This document shows, piece by piece, positions 26,327 to 35,651 of a stretch of DNA of 42,547 bases (its first letter is position 1; every line of letters begins with the position of its first letter). Under the pieces are notes generated by a model. It searched no databases, had not been told where the DNA came from, and saw only the letters and a program-made list of their open reading frames with translations. Position numbers and translations under genes: made by a program. Origin of the DNA: Metapseudomonas otitidis. GTDB lineage: Bacteria > Pseudomonadota > Gammaproteobacteria > Pseudomonadales > Pseudomonadaceae. The stretch lies in NCBI RefSeq assembly GCF_900111835.1, contig NZ_FOJP01000004.1:1-42547 (forward strand), read 5' to 3'.

Positions 26327-26346
26327 CGCCCCGGTCCGCCGGGGCG
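26327..26346 (+). other. pqqA-pqqB intercistronic hairpin
   Basis: CGCCCCGG-TCCG-CCGGGGCG is a perfect 8-bp stem 7 nt after the pqqA stop. There is no T-run. Placement suggests partial termination or 3'-end protection that keeps pqqA mRNA in excess over pqqBCDE, as discussed for other pqq operons. Confidence 0.75.
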
Positions 26347-26362
26347 TCCTGGGGGTTCTCCC

Positions 26363-27277
26363 ATGCATATCCGCATTCTCGGGTCCGCCGCTGGCGGCGG
26401 ATTCCCGCAGTGGAACTGCCACTGCCGCAACTGCGCCGGCCTGCGTGCCGGCACCCTCGACGCCGAGGCGCGCACCCAGTCGTCCATCGCCCTGAGCGAC
26501 GACGGGGTGAACTGGGTGCTGTGCAACGCCTCGCCCGACATCCGCGCGCAGATCGAGTCCTTCGCGCCGCTGCGTCCGGCCCGCCGCCTGCGGGATACCG
26601 GCATCGCGGCGGTGCTGCTGATGGACAGCCAGATCGACCACGTCACCGGCCTGCTCAGCCTGCGCGAGGGCTGCCCGCACGCGGTCTGGTGCACCGAGAT
26701 GGTCCACCAGGACCTGACCCGGGGCTTCCCGCTGTTCGAGATGCTCCGGCACTGGAACGGCGGCCTGGCCTGGAACCCCATTGCGCTGGACGGCGAACCC
26801 TTCGTCATCCCCGCGTGCCCGGGGCTGCGCTTCACCGCGATCCCCCTGCGCAGCAGCGCGCCACCCTATTCGCCGCACCGGGGCAACCCGCACCCGGGGG
26901 ACAACATCGGCCTGTTCATCGAGGACCTGCGCAGCGGCGGCTCGCTGTTCTACGCGCCGGGCCTGGGGCAGGTGGACGAGGCCCTGCTGGGCTGGATGCG
27001 CCGCGCCGATTGCCTGCTGGTGGACGGCACGCTCTGGCGCGATGACGAGATGCGCCTGTGCGAGGTGGGCGACAAGCTCGGCAGCGAGATGGGCCACCTG
27101 CCCCAGAGCGGGCCGGGCGGCATGATCGAGGTGCTGGACGGCATCCCCGGCCCGCGCAAGGTGCTCATCCACATCAACAACACCAACCCCATCCTCGACG
27201 CCGGCTCCGCCGAGCGGGCCGAACTGGCCCGCCATGGCATCGAGGTGGCGCGGGACGGAATGGACATCCGGCTATAG
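26363..27277 (+). CDS. pqqB: PqqB, metallo-hydrolase-fold PQQ biosynthesis protein
   Basis: This 304-residue protein of the metallo-beta-lactamase fold has the N-terminal [18 protein letters not shown] (Zn-binding Cys residues in known PqqB), the [17 protein letters not shown] region replacing the classic HxHxDH, and [11 protein letters not shown] near the end. PqqB is thought to hydroxylate the tyrosine-derived precursor before PqqC acts. It is separated from pqqC by 11 nt. Length is typical. Confidence 0.96.
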   Translation: MHIRILGSAAGGGFPQWNCHCRNCAGLRAGTLDAEARTQSSIALSDDGVNWVLCNASPDIRAQIESFAPLRPARRLRDTGIAAVLLMDSQIDHVTGLLSLREGCPHAVWCTEMVHQDLTRGFPLFEMLRHWNGGLAWNPIALDGEPFVIPACPGLRFTAIPLRSSAPPYSPHRGNPHPGDNIGLFIEDLRSGGSLFYAPGLGQVDEALLGWMRRADCLLVDGTLWRDDEMRLCEVGDKLGSEMGHLPQSGPGGMIEVLDGIPGPRKVLIHINNTNPILDAGSAERAELARHGIEVARDGMDIRL

Positions 27278-27288
27278 GAGCCTTGCCC

Positions 27289-28041
27289 ATGAGCCAGCAC
27301 GCCATGACCCCGGCGGCATTCGAGCAGGCCCTGCGCGCCAAGGGCGCCTGCTACCACATCCACCACCCGTTCCACGTCGCCATGTACGAGGGCCGCGCCA
27401 GCCGCGAGCAGATCCAGGGCTGGGTGGCCAACCGCTTCTACTACCAGGTGTGCATCCCGCTGAAGGATGCGGCGATCCTCGCCAACTGCCCGGACCGCGA
27501 CACCCGCCGCGAGTGGATCCAGCGCATCCAGGACCACGACGGCGCACCGGGCGAGGCCGGCGGCATCGAGGCCTGGCTGCGCCTGGCCGAGGCGGTGGGG
27601 CTGGACCGCGAGCAGGTGCTGTCCCAGGAGCTGGTGCTGCCGGGGGTGCGTTTCGCCGTGGACGCCTACGTCAACTTCGCCCGCCGCGCCAGCTGGCAGG
27701 AGGCGGCCAGCAGCTCGCTGACCGAACTCTTCGCGCCGCAGATCCACCAGTCGCGCCTCGACGCCTGGCCCACCCACTACCCGTGGATCGACCCGGCCGG
27801 CTACGACTACTTCCGCTCGCGCCTGTCCCAGGCCCGGCGCGACGTGGAGCACGGCCTGCGCATCACCCTCGCGCACTACCGCACGGCGGAGCAGCAGGCG
27901 CGGATGCTGGAGATCCTGCAGTTCAAGCTCGATGTGCTGTGGAGCATGCTCGACGCCATGAGCATGGCCTACGAGCTGGAGCGCCCGCCCTACCACACGG
28001 TGACCCGCGAGCGGGTCTGGCACCGGGGGCTGGGGCTATGA
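27289..28041 (+). CDS. pqqC: Pyrroloquinoline-quinone synthase PqqC
   Basis: This 250-residue cofactorless oxidase of the TenA/haem-oxygenase-like fold carries out the final ring closure and eight-electron oxidation to PQQ. Motifs include [40 protein letters not shown] and [20 protein letters not shown]. The start at 27289 has AGGAG 9 nt upstream. The gene ends in an ATGA overlap with pqqD. Confidence 0.97.
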   Translation: MSQHAMTPAAFEQALRAKGACYHIHHPFHVAMYEGRASREQIQGWVANRFYYQVCIPLKDAAILANCPDRDTRREWIQRIQDHDGAPGEAGGIEAWLRLAEAVGLDREQVLSQELVLPGVRFAVDAYVNFARRASWQEAASSSLTELFAPQIHQSRLDAWPTHYPWIDPAGYDYFRSRLSQARRDVEHGLRITLAHYRTAEQQARMLEILQFKLDVLWSMLDAMSMAYELERPPYHTVTRERVWHRGLGL

Positions 28042-28316
28042 GCGAGGACCTGCGCATCCGCGTACCGGCCCTGCGCCGGGGCTTCCGCTTCCAGTTCGAG
28101 CCGGCCCAGGGCTGCCACGTGCTGCTCTACCCGGAAGGCATGGTGAAGCTCAACGAGAGCGCCGGGCTGATCCTCGAACGGGTGGACGGCCAGCGCAGCG
28201 TCGCCACCATCATCGACCAGCTCGCCGAGCGCTTCCCCGGCGTGCCGGGGCTGGACGAGGACATCCTCGCCTTCATGGAGGTGGCCAGTGCTCAGTTCTG
28301 GATCGAGCTGCGTTGA
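28038..28316 (+). CDS. pqqD: PqqD peptide chaperone
   Basis: This 92-residue RiPP-recognition-element protein contains [37 protein letters not shown], the family signature. PqqD binds PqqA and presents it to PqqE. It overlaps pqqC by 4 nt, and the pqqE start lies inside its last 29 nt. Confidence 0.96.
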   Translation: MSEDLRIRVPALRRGFRFQFEPAQGCHVLLYPEGMVKLNESAGLILERVDGQRSVATIIDQLAERFPGVPGLDEDILAFMEVASAQFWIELR

Positions 28317-29451
28317 ACCGCTCGGCGCTGCCAGCCCGCCCGGCCCGCCCCTGTGGCTGCTCGCGGAGCTGACGTACCGCTGCCCGCTGCAGTGCCCCTA
28401 TTGCTCCAACCCCCTGGACTTCGACCGCCAGGGCGAGGAACTGAGCACCGCCGAGTGGATCGAGGTGTTCCGCCAGGCCCGTGAGCTGGGCGCGGCGCAG
28501 CTGGGGTTTTCCGGCGGCGAGCCGCTGGTGCGCCAGGACCTGGCCGAGCTGATCCGCGCGGCGCGTGGCTTGGGCTACTACACCAACCTCATCACCTCCG
28601 GCATCGGCCTCACCGAGGCGCGCATCGCCGAGTTCGCCGAGGCGGGGCTGGACCATATCCAGGTCAGCTTCCAGGCCGCCGACGAGGCGGTGAACAACCT
28701 GCTGGCCGGCTCGCGCAAGGCCTTCGCCCAGAAGCTGGCCATGGCCCGGGCGGTGAAGGCGGCGGGCTACCCGATGGTGCTCAACTTCGTCACCCACCGG
28801 CACAACATCGATCACATCGAACGCATCATCGAGCTGTGCCTGGCGCTGGAGGCGGACTACGTCGAACTCGCCACCTGCCAGTTCTACGGCTGGGCCGAGC
28901 TGAACCGCGCCGGCCTGCTGCCGACCCGCGAGCAACTGGCCCGTGCCGAGGCGGTGACCCACGCCTACCGGGAAAAGCTGGCGGCCGAGAACCACCCCTG
29001 CAAGCTGATCTTCGTCACCCCGGACTACTACGAGGAGCGCCCCAAGGCCTGCATGAACGGCTGGGGCAACCTGTTCCTCGACATCACCCCCGACGGCACC
29101 GCGCTGCCCTGCCACAGCGCCCGGCAACTGCCGGTGCAGTTCCCCAACGTGCGTGAACACAGCATCCGCCACATCTGGCAGGACTCATTCGGCTTCAACC
29201 GCTTTCGCGGTGATGCCTGGATGCCCGAACCGTGCCGTTCCTGCGACGAGAAGGACCGCGACTTCGGCGGCTGCCGCTGCCAGGCCTTCATGCTCACCGG
29301 GGATGCCAGCAACGCCGACCCGGTGTGCAGCAAATCGAAGCACCACGGCATCATCCTCGACGCCCGCCGCCAGGCCGAGGAGGCGCCCGGCGGGCTGGAC
29401 GAGCTGGTGTTCCGCAACCCGGCCAACGCCCGGCTGATCGCCAAGGCGTGA
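28288..29451 (+). CDS. pqqE: PqqE radical SAM enzyme
   Basis: This 387-residue radical SAM/SPASM enzyme forms the Glu-Tyr carbon bond in PqqA. It has the radical SAM cluster motif in [18 protein letters not shown] (CxxxCxxC), the [13 protein letters not shown] segment, and C-terminal SPASM cysteines ([26 protein letters not shown]). The only workable start is GTG at 28288-28290, with GGAGG (28277-28281) 6 nt upstream, placing the start 29 nt inside pqqD. Short N-terminal sequence variation before [13 protein letters not shown] is normal for the family. Confidence 0.95.
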   Translation: MLSSGSSCVEPLGAASPPGPPLWLLAELTYRCPLQCPYCSNPLDFDRQGEELSTAEWIEVFRQARELGAAQLGFSGGEPLVRQDLAELIRAARGLGYYTNLITSGIGLTEARIAEFAEAGLDHIQVSFQAADEAVNNLLAGSRKAFAQKLAMARAVKAAGYPMVLNFVTHRHNIDHIERIIELCLALEADYVELATCQFYGWAELNRAGLLPTREQLARAEAVTHAYREKLAAENHPCKLIFVTPDYYEERPKACMNGWGNLFLDITPDGTALPCHSARQLPVQFPNVREHSIRHIWQDSFGFNRFRGDAWMPEPCRSCDEKDRDFGGCRCQAFMLTGDASNADPVCSKSKHHGIILDARRQAEEAPGGLDELVFRNPANARLIAKA

Positions 29452-29481
29452 CCCTTGCCGAGGCCCTGAACGGAGGCCGTC

Positions 29482-31341
29482 ATGCCGTCAACTGCCCAGC
29501 CTTTCGGGACCTGGCCGAGCACCTTCAGCGCGATCGATGCAGCCACCGCCAGTTGTGACTTCGGCGAGCTGCGCGTCGCGCCCGAGGGGCTGCTGTGGAG
29601 CCGTTTCGACCCGCGCGATGCGCGCACCACCCTGTGGTTGTGGCAGGGCGGCGCGCCCCGCTGCCTGACCCCGCCGGGGCAGTCGGTGCGCAGCCGCGTG
29701 CACGAGTACGGCGGGGGCGCCTTCTGTGTGCTGGACGGCGCCGTGGCCTTCGTCGACGAGGCCGACCAGCAGCTCTGGATTCAGCCCCTCGACGGCGACC
29801 CGCTGTGCCTTGCCGGCGCGCCGGGCAGCCGCCTGGGTGACCTGGCCTTCGACCGCCAGGGCCGGGCAGTGCTGGCGGTGGAGGAGCAGCACGGTAATGG
29901 GCCGGTGCGCAATCGCCTGGTCAGCCTCGACCTGGGCGACGGCCAGCGCCGGGTCGTGGCCGAGGGGGCCGACTTCTACGCTGCGCCGACCCTCTCCGAG
30001 GACGGCCTGCGCCTGGCCTGGATCGAGTGGGACCGGCCCGCCCAGCCCTGGACCAGCACCCGCCTGTGCTGCGCCTGGCGCGAGGCCATGGGTGGCTGGT
30101 CGGCGCCGCGCGTGGTGGCGGGGGAGGGCGGTGGCGAATCCCTGCAGCAACCGCGCTTCGACGCCCGGCGGCGCCTGCTCTGCCTCAGCGACCGCGACGG
30201 GGCCTGGCGCCCCTGGGGCGAGACGGCCGATGGCTGGCTGCCGCTGCCGGGCTGCGCGCGGCTGGACCACGCGCCGGCACCCTGGCAGCTGGGGCTGTGC
30301 ACCTGGCTGTCGCTGGCGCCCGGCCACCTGCTGCTGAGCCGCTTCGAAGGCGGCTTCGGCCAACTGGTGGAGCAGCAGGGCCACGCCGAGCGGCGCCTGG
30401 CCCCGGAGTGGACCCGCTTCCGTGCCCTGGCGGCGGATGCGCGGGCCTTCTACTGCATCGCCCATGCACCGGACCGGTCACCGGCGGTGCTGGCCGTGGA
30501 CCGAATCGGGGGCGAGGTGCAGGTGCTGGCCGGGGGCGAGCTGCCGTTGCCGGCCGAGGCCGTGCCCAGGCCCGAGGCCATCACCTTCGCCAGCGACGGC
30601 GAGCCGGCCCACGGCTTCTTCTACCCGCCGTGCAACCCGGCCTGCGAGGGTCCGGCGGATGAGCGGCCGCCGCTGCTGGTGTTCGTCCATGGCGGGCCGA
30701 CTTCGGCCTGCTACCCGCAGTTCGACCCGCGCATCCTGTTCTGGACCCAGCGCGGTTTCGCCGTGTTCGACCTCAACTACCGGGGCAGCAGCGGTTATGG
30801 CCGTGCCTACCGTCAGGGGTTGCAGGGGCGCTGGGGCGAGGTGGACGTGGCGGATGCGCGGGCGGTGGTCGCCCACCTGGCCGGGCTTGGGCGCATCGAC
30901 CCGGCGCGGGCCTTCATCCGTGGCGCCAGCGCCGGCGGCTTCACCACCCTGCTAGCCCTGGCCGGGGACACGCCGTTCCGCGCCGGCACCAGCCTCTACG
31001 GCGTCAGCGAGCCCCTGGCGCTGCGCCGGGTGACCCACAAGTTCGAGGCCGATTACCTCGACTGGCTGATCGGCGACCCCGTGCGCGATGCCGCTCGCTA
31101 CCACGCCCGCAGCCCGGCCCTGCACCCGGAGGCGATCCGCGCGCCGGTGCTGTTCTTCCAGGGCGGCCGCGACGTGGTGGTGGTGCCGGAGCAGACCCGG
31201 GCCATGGCCGACGCCCTGCAGCGCCTCGGCCGCGAGGCCCAGGTGCACCTCTACCCGGAGGAGGGCCACGGCTTCCGCCAGGCCGCCAACCTGGCCCATG
31301 CGCTGGAGGCGGAGTACGGGTTCTATCAGCGGTGGTTGTGA
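29482..31341 (+). CDS. pqqH: S9 prolyl-oligopeptidase-family peptidase PqqH
   Basis: This 619-residue protein has an N-terminal beta-propeller and a C-terminal alpha/beta-hydrolase (about 390-619). The nucleophile is in RGASAGGFTT, the Asp in FFQGGRDVVVVPEQ and the His in YPEEGHGFRQ. In P. aeruginosa the gene after pqqE, called pqqH, encodes this type. A role in peptide release from processed PqqA is suggested but not proven. It starts 30 nt after pqqE. No pqqF is in the window. It converges on the next gene with a 4-bp gap. Confidence 0.85.
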   Translation: MPSTAQPFGTWPSTFSAIDAATASCDFGELRVAPEGLLWSRFDPRDARTTLWLWQGGAPRCLTPPGQSVRSRVHEYGGGAFCVLDGAVAFVDEADQQLWIQPLDGDPLCLAGAPGSRLGDLAFDRQGRAVLAVEEQHGNGPVRNRLVSLDLGDGQRRVVAEGADFYAAPTLSEDGLRLAWIEWDRPAQPWTSTRLCCAWREAMGGWSAPRVVAGEGGGESLQQPRFDARRRLLCLSDRDGAWRPWGETADGWLPLPGCARLDHAPAPWQLGLCTWLSLAPGHLLLSRFEGGFGQLVEQQGHAERRLAPEWTRFRALAADARAFYCIAHAPDRSPAVLAVDRIGGEVQVLAGGELPLPAEAVPRPEAITFASDGEPAHGFFYPPCNPACEGPADERPPLLVFVHGGPTSACYPQFDPRILFWTQRGFAVFDLNYRGSSGYGRAYRQGLQGRWGEVDVADARAVVAHLAGLGRIDPARAFIRGASAGGFTTLLALAGDTPFRAGTSLYGVSEPLALRRVTHKFEADYLDWLIGDPVRDAARYHARSPALHPEAIRAPVLFFQGGRDVVVVPEQTRAMADALQRLGREAQVHLYPEEGHGFRQAANLAHALEAEYGFYQRWL

Positions 31342-31345
31342 GGCC

Positions 31346-31777
31346 TCAGTGCGTGCCGTGGGCGTGCCCGGCGTCCACCCGCACCTGCCCCTGGAACAGG
31401 GCGAACTGGCGGATGCGGGCGGCCGGTTGCCGGGCTTCCGCCTCGCGGGCCTTGCCTTGCAGCGTGCCGATCCGGGCTTCGGGTACGCCGGCATCGCGCA
31501 GGGTGGCGCTGTCCAGCAGGCTGTCGCCGGCACAGAGCACCACGCGCCAGCCCTCGGCAGTGCGCTGCAGCAGTGCCCGGCCGCCACGCTCGCCCTGGGT
31601 CCAGCCGGCGATGGCGTAATCCTCGACCGTGCTGACCGGCCCGACATCCAGCGGCGCGCCGGGCTTTTCCCAGGTGTGTTTCATCAGGTGCTCGATCTGC
31701 TGGGTCTCGTCGGCCAGGGCAAGCGGGCTGCCCAGGCTCAACAGGCCCAGAAGGGCCAGCGTTCGCAGGGTGGTCAT
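31346..31777 (-). CDS. Small periplasmic protein, copper-uptake-associated type
   Basis: This 143-residue protein has a signal peptide (MTTLRTLALLGLLSLGSPLALA-D). The core EHLMKHTWEKPGAPLDVG, YAIAGWTQGERGGRALLQR and WRVVLCAGD resembles small proteins that I recall being annotated as copper-uptake associated. The C-terminal GHAHGTH is a possible metal-binding tail. It lies 23 nt downstream of a TonB-dependent receptor on the same strand. Function is not experimentally known to me, and the metal could also be iron or another transition metal. Confidence 0.6.
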   Translation of the reverse strand: MTTLRTLALLGLLSLGSPLALADETQQIEHLMKHTWEKPGAPLDVGPVSTVEDYAIAGWTQGERGGRALLQRTAEGWRVVLCAGDSLLDSATLRDAGVPEARIGTLQGKAREAEARQPAARIRQFALFQGQVRVDAGHAHGTH

Positions 31778-31800
31778 GGGGCGTCTCCTTTCATGGGGCT

Positions 31801-33717
31801 TCAGAAGCCCATCTTCACGCCGACCTGGGCCGAGGTGCCGGGCATGGGGTAGCCGGTGCGGTAGGCGTAGTCGCGGTCGAACAGGTTTTCCACGGCGAGG
31901 AAGACCTCGCCCACTTCGCCGAGGGCCGGCACGGCATGGCCGACCCGCAGATTGACCACGGTGAAGGCGTCCACCTGCTCGGTGTTGCTGGCGCCGTTGA
32001 CCCGCTCTTCCTGCAGGACGTACATGCGGCTCTGGTACTGGGCATCGGTGCTGACGCGCCAGGGGCCCTGTGCGTAGGTGACTCCCAGGGAGACGGAGCG
32101 CTCGGGGGCATACGGCAGGGTCTTGAGGGTCGGGTCCAGCCAGGTGAGGCCGAGGAAGCTGCTCCAGTTGGCGTTCCAGCGCTGCTGCCAGCTGGCCTCG
32201 CTGCCGCGCACTTCGTAGTCGCCGAGGTTGATGTAGGTCGGTTGCGACACGGCAGGCGGGAAGGCGAAGAGGTAGCGGTTCTCGAGCTTGTCCTGGAACA
32301 CGGCCAGGTCGAGGGTGGCGCTGTCGGTGGGGTTGAACTTCACGCCCAGTTCGCGGTGGTCCAGGCGCTCGGGGTCCAGCTCGCGCCAGGTCTGCCCGAG
32401 GGCGGGGATCAGGTGGGAGAGCACCGAGGTTTCCAGCCCGGGGTAGTTCACCCCTCGGGAGACGTTGGCTCGCAGCTCCAGGTTGCGGGTGGAGAGCACC
32501 ACCCCGGCATGGGGCGCCTGCTCGCTGGCGTAGACATTGTGGTCGTAGGTGCGGATGCCGGCGGAGGGGGTGAGGGTCCAGTCCGGCCCCAGGTCGATGG
32601 CCTGGCTGATTGCGATATGCGGGGAGACCAGGCGCAAGGTCGGGGTGTCGAACTGGTCCTGCGGGGCGGGTGCGACGCGGCGGAAGGTGACGTCGCCCCG
32701 GGTTTCGTCGATGTCCAGGCCCAGCGCCAGCTCGCCCTGGGACCAGGGTTGCAGGGTTTCTTCCCAGCGCAGCCCCTGGAGGACGAAGTCGGTGATGGTG
32801 TCGCCGTCCAGTCCGGTCTGCTCCAGGGCGCTGCCGCGACCTTCGTTGCGGTACAGCTTGAGGCTGCCCTGGGCCTGCTCGTAGTCATGCGCGAGGGTCA
32901 GGGCGGCGAGGGTTCCTCGGGTGCGGAAGCGTCCGTTGCGGGTTTCCGGCTTGTGCAACTGGCCGGGATCGGAGGCTTCGTTGTCGGCGTGCAGCAGCAG
33001 CAAGTGGGTCGACCAGTTTTCATTCAGGCGGTAGCCCAGTTGGCCGAGGCCGTTGTTGAGCCGGCCGTCGCCATCGGCACGGTCGCCGTCGGAGTGGGCA
33101 CTGCCTTGGGCCAGGGTGTAGTCCCAGTCGCCGTTGCGCCCGCTGAGGGCGGCCTGTTCGGTGACGGTGCGGAAGCTGCCGCCGGTCAATTGCAGTTCGC
33201 CGTGATGGTTGTCACCCGGTCCGGCCTGGCGCGGGGCCAGGTCGATGGCGGCGAAGGTGTTGCCGAAGCGCTGTGGTTGCGGCCCTTTGTAGACGGTGAC
33301 GCTTTGCATGCCATGGATGGGCAGCAGGTCGAGGAGCGGGTGGTTCCAGACCGGCATGTAGAACGGTACGCCGTCGATGTAGGTCTTGATTTCGCTGCCC
33401 GGGCGGCTGGCGCCCATGCCGCGGATGTAGACCGCACCCCCTTCGGCGCCCCCGAAGGCGCCTACCGGGTTGAAGCGCGAGACGGTGACGCCTGGGGTTC
33501 GACGCAGGGCGGAGGACAGGTCGAGGGCATTCAGGTCGCGGATCTGCTCCTGGCCGACCACGGTGGCGAGGCTGCCGAAGCGGTCGGTTTCGTTCTGGTC
33601 GATCACCGGCGAGTCCACCACCTGGGTGGTGTCCAGCTCCAGGGCGGCGGCTTGGGTGAGGCCGCTCATGCCGGTAAGGGCCAGGGTCATGGCGTGACGC
33701 AGTAGGGGGCTGTTCAT
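31801..33717 (-). CDS. TonB-dependent outer-membrane receptor
   Basis: This 638-residue protein has a signal peptide (ending LTQAAA), a TonB-box-like DTTQVVDSPV, and a plug domain (about 45-165; FGSLATVVGQEQIRDLNALDLSSALRRTPGV, GAVYIRGMG, VTVYKGPQP). A 22-strand-type barrel ends in QVGVKMGF with terminal Phe. It should import a metal complex or similar scarce ligand using TonB energy. AAGGA precedes the ATG. Neighbours are a di-haem lipoprotein upstream and the small His-tailed protein downstream, suggesting copper or iron uptake. No siderophore genes are present. Confidence 0.85.
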   Translation of the reverse strand: MNSPLLRHAMTLALTGMSGLTQAAALELDTTQVVDSPVIDQNETDRFGSLATVVGQEQIRDLNALDLSSALRRTPGVTVSRFNPVGAFGGAEGGAVYIRGMGASRPGSEIKTYIDGVPFYMPVWNHPLLDLLPIHGMQSVTVYKGPQPQRFGNTFAAIDLAPRQAGPGDNHHGELQLTGGSFRTVTEQAALSGRNGDWDYTLAQGSAHSDGDRADGDGRLNNGLGQLGYRLNENWSTHLLLLHADNEASDPGQLHKPETRNGRFRTRGTLAALTLAHDYEQAQGSLKLYRNEGRGSALEQTGLDGDTITDFVLQGLRWEETLQPWSQGELALGLDIDETRGDVTFRRVAPAPQDQFDTPTLRLVSPHIAISQAIDLGPDWTLTPSAGIRTYDHNVYASEQAPHAGVVLSTRNLELRANVSRGVNYPGLETSVLSHLIPALGQTWRELDPERLDHRELGVKFNPTDSATLDLAVFQDKLENRYLFAFPPAVSQPTYINLGDYEVRGSEASWQQRWNANWSSFLGLTWLDPTLKTLPYAPERSVSLGVTYAQGPWRVSTDAQYQSRMYVLQEERVNGASNTEQVDAFTVVNLRVGHAVPALGEVGEVFLAVENLFDRDYAYRTGYPMPGTSAQVGVKMGF

Positions 33718-33768
33718 CCGCGATTCCTTGTTGGGTTTTTGTTGTGCGGTGCTGTTCGCTGGCCGGGT

Positions 33769-35199
33769 TCAGAGCGATTCGAGAAAGCGCAGCAGGGCCA
33801 GGCGGTCGTCGGTGGCCAGGGCCACGACCCTGTCGCGCGAGCCCTGGGCTTCGCCGCCGTGCCAGAGGATGGCTTCCAGCAGGCTTTCGGCGCGGCCGTC
33901 GTGCAGGTACTGGGTGTGCCCGCTGACGGTGGCGGTGAGGCCGATGCCCCACAGCGGCGGTGTCCGCCATTCGCTGCCGCTGGCGAGGAACTCGGGGCGA
34001 CCGTCGGCCAGGCCTGGCCCCATGTCGTGCAGCAGCAGGTCGGTGTAGGGGTAGATGTGCTGCTGGGCGAGCTCCGCTTCGGCGGCCTCGCCGGTGGTGT
34101 AGGAGGGGCGGTGGCAGGCGGCGCACCCCAGCTCGCTGAACACGGCCTTGCCGCGCAGGACGTCTGGACTGCCCGCCTCGCGACGCATGGGCACGGCGAG
34201 GTGGCGGGTATAGAACAGTACGCTGTCGAGGACCGATTCGCTGACCTCGGGCTGGCTGCCCTGGGGCGCTTCCCGACAGGCGGACTGCGCGCCGGTGCAG
34301 TCGTCATGGGCGAACACGCTGCTGCTCAGGCCCATGTCGCCGGCGAAGGCGGCGGCGTTCTGCTGGCGCAGGCTGGGTTGCCCGGCCTTCCAGCCGAAGC
34401 GGCCGATGACCGTGCGGGCACTGGCTTCGTCCCAGACCCGGTTGAGGCGGCCGCTCACCTGGCCGTGGCTCGCCTGGTCGCGCGCGTTGGCTTCGAGCTC
34501 TGCGTCGGGAATGGCCTCCAGCAGGCCGAGGCCGATCATCGGCGGGGCGACACGCAATGACATCAGGGTGTCGGGGTGGAGCGGGCCGTAGCCGAGGTCG
34601 CGGATCTCGATCTTCGGTTGGCGCAGGTGCACGTCGGTGCCGTCGGCCAGGGTCACGCTGCTGCGGGTGTACTCCAGCCACACACGGCCTTCGGGGCGGT
34701 GGCCTTCGAGGGCGTTGTCCTGCAGCTGTCCGCCATAGACCGGCTCGGCGAGCACGCCGTTGCGCACCAGGCTCGCGGCATCCTCCTCGCTTGCCGGGAT
34801 CGACAGCCGCACCAGGGCGGAGAGCGCCGGCGCCAGGCTCTGCTCGTGGGGCGGGTGGCCACGGCCGTCCTTGATGTGGCAGCTCTGGCAGGCGTCGGTG
34901 TTGAACAGCGGCCCGAGGCCGCTCTTGCCCTGTGCGCCGTTGCCTGCAGGTTTCCAGCCGGAGCGGAAGAAGGCATTGCCGACGAAGAAGTCCATGCGCC
35001 GGATCGGGCGCAGGTTGTTGCTGGGCATGGAGAAGGCGTTGGCATCCTGCTGGGCGGTGGTGGTGGCCCCGCCCGGGTGGCTCTCGCCAGGCTCCAGGCG
35101 GGCCTGGGGCGAGCCATCGCAGCCGTGCAGGCAGGCGCAGAGCAGGAGCAGTGGAATGTTCAATGTCCACCCGCTGCGGGTGGCGCCTGTGTCGGGCAC
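33769..35199 (-). CDS. Di-haem cytochrome c-type lipoprotein (DUF1111 family)
   Basis: This protein of about 476 residues has two CxxCH haem-binding motifs (CQSCH and CAACH), plus NAFFRSGW, GLGPLFNTDACQSCH and LLHDMGPGLADGR, all typical of DUF1111 putative thiol oxidoreductase/peroxidase-like proteins. A hydrophobic stretch LNIPLLLLCACLHGC ends in a lipobox Cys. I prefer the GTG at 35197-35199, which has GAGG 5 nt upstream and puts the lipobox near residue 27. An ATG at 35319 would add 40 unlikely residues; a TTG nearer the signal is also possible. It heads the metal module. Confidence 0.75.
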   Translation of the reverse strand: MPDTGATRSGWTLNIPLLLLCACLHGCDGSPQARLEPGESHPGGATTTAQQDANAFSMPSNNLRPIRRMDFFVGNAFFRSGWKPAGNGAQGKSGLGPLFNTDACQSCHIKDGRGHPPHEQSLAPALSALVRLSIPASEEDAASLVRNGVLAEPVYGGQLQDNALEGHRPEGRVWLEYTRSSVTLADGTDVHLRQPKIEIRDLGYGPLHPDTLMSLRVAPPMIGLGLLEAIPDAELEANARDQASHGQVSGRLNRVWDEASARTVIGRFGWKAGQPSLRQQNAAAFAGDMGLSSSVFAHDDCTGAQSACREAPQGSQPEVSESVLDSVLFYTRHLAVPMRREAGSPDVLRGKAVFSELGCAACHRPSYTTGEAAEAELAQQHIYPYTDLLLHDMGPGLADGRPEFLASGSEWRTPPLWGIGLTATVSGHTQYLHDGRAESLLEAILWHGGEAQGSRDRVVALATDDRLALLRFLESL

Positions 35200-35585
35200 G
35201 TTGACCTCGTCGATACCGATGGGCGAGGGGAGGGCGGCATGGCCGCCGGGGCGGGATCGGAACCCGGGCGAGTACGGCGCCGGTGGCTGAAAGAGAGGCC
35301 CTTTGCGGGGAAGGGCCATCCATGATCAAACCGATCCAAAAAGCTCCAGGCCTAACCGTGGAAACCCATTTTTCAGCGATCTTCCGGCCTGAAGTGAGGC
35401 GCACCTTAGGCAGCGGGCCGGGCTTCAACAACTGCGACGACCTGCCGCAGCAGGGTGTCGTGCGAGCCTGTAAAACGGGCAGCGGGGTGGGTGTGGCGGA
35501 ATGTCGCGGAGGCGACCGCAGATTGGTTGGCGAAACGCAAGCATGGTGGTCGGCTTTTTCTGTCGGACAACACCCGATGGTCGGA

Positions 35586-35613
35586 TTGAAAACGTTATCT
35601 TTTGCAGTAGTCT
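35586..35613 (+). promoter_or_regulatory. ercA promoter candidate
   Basis: TTGAAA (35586-35591), a 16-nt spacer and TAGTCT (35608-35613) lie 38 nt before the ercA ATG. The rest of the 35200-35651 gap between the divergent DUF1111 gene and ercA has no gene or strong palindrome that I can see. Confidence 0.45.
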
Positions 35614-35651
35614 GCTAGCCCATTCCATAACAACAAGAATCAGGCGGTTTC

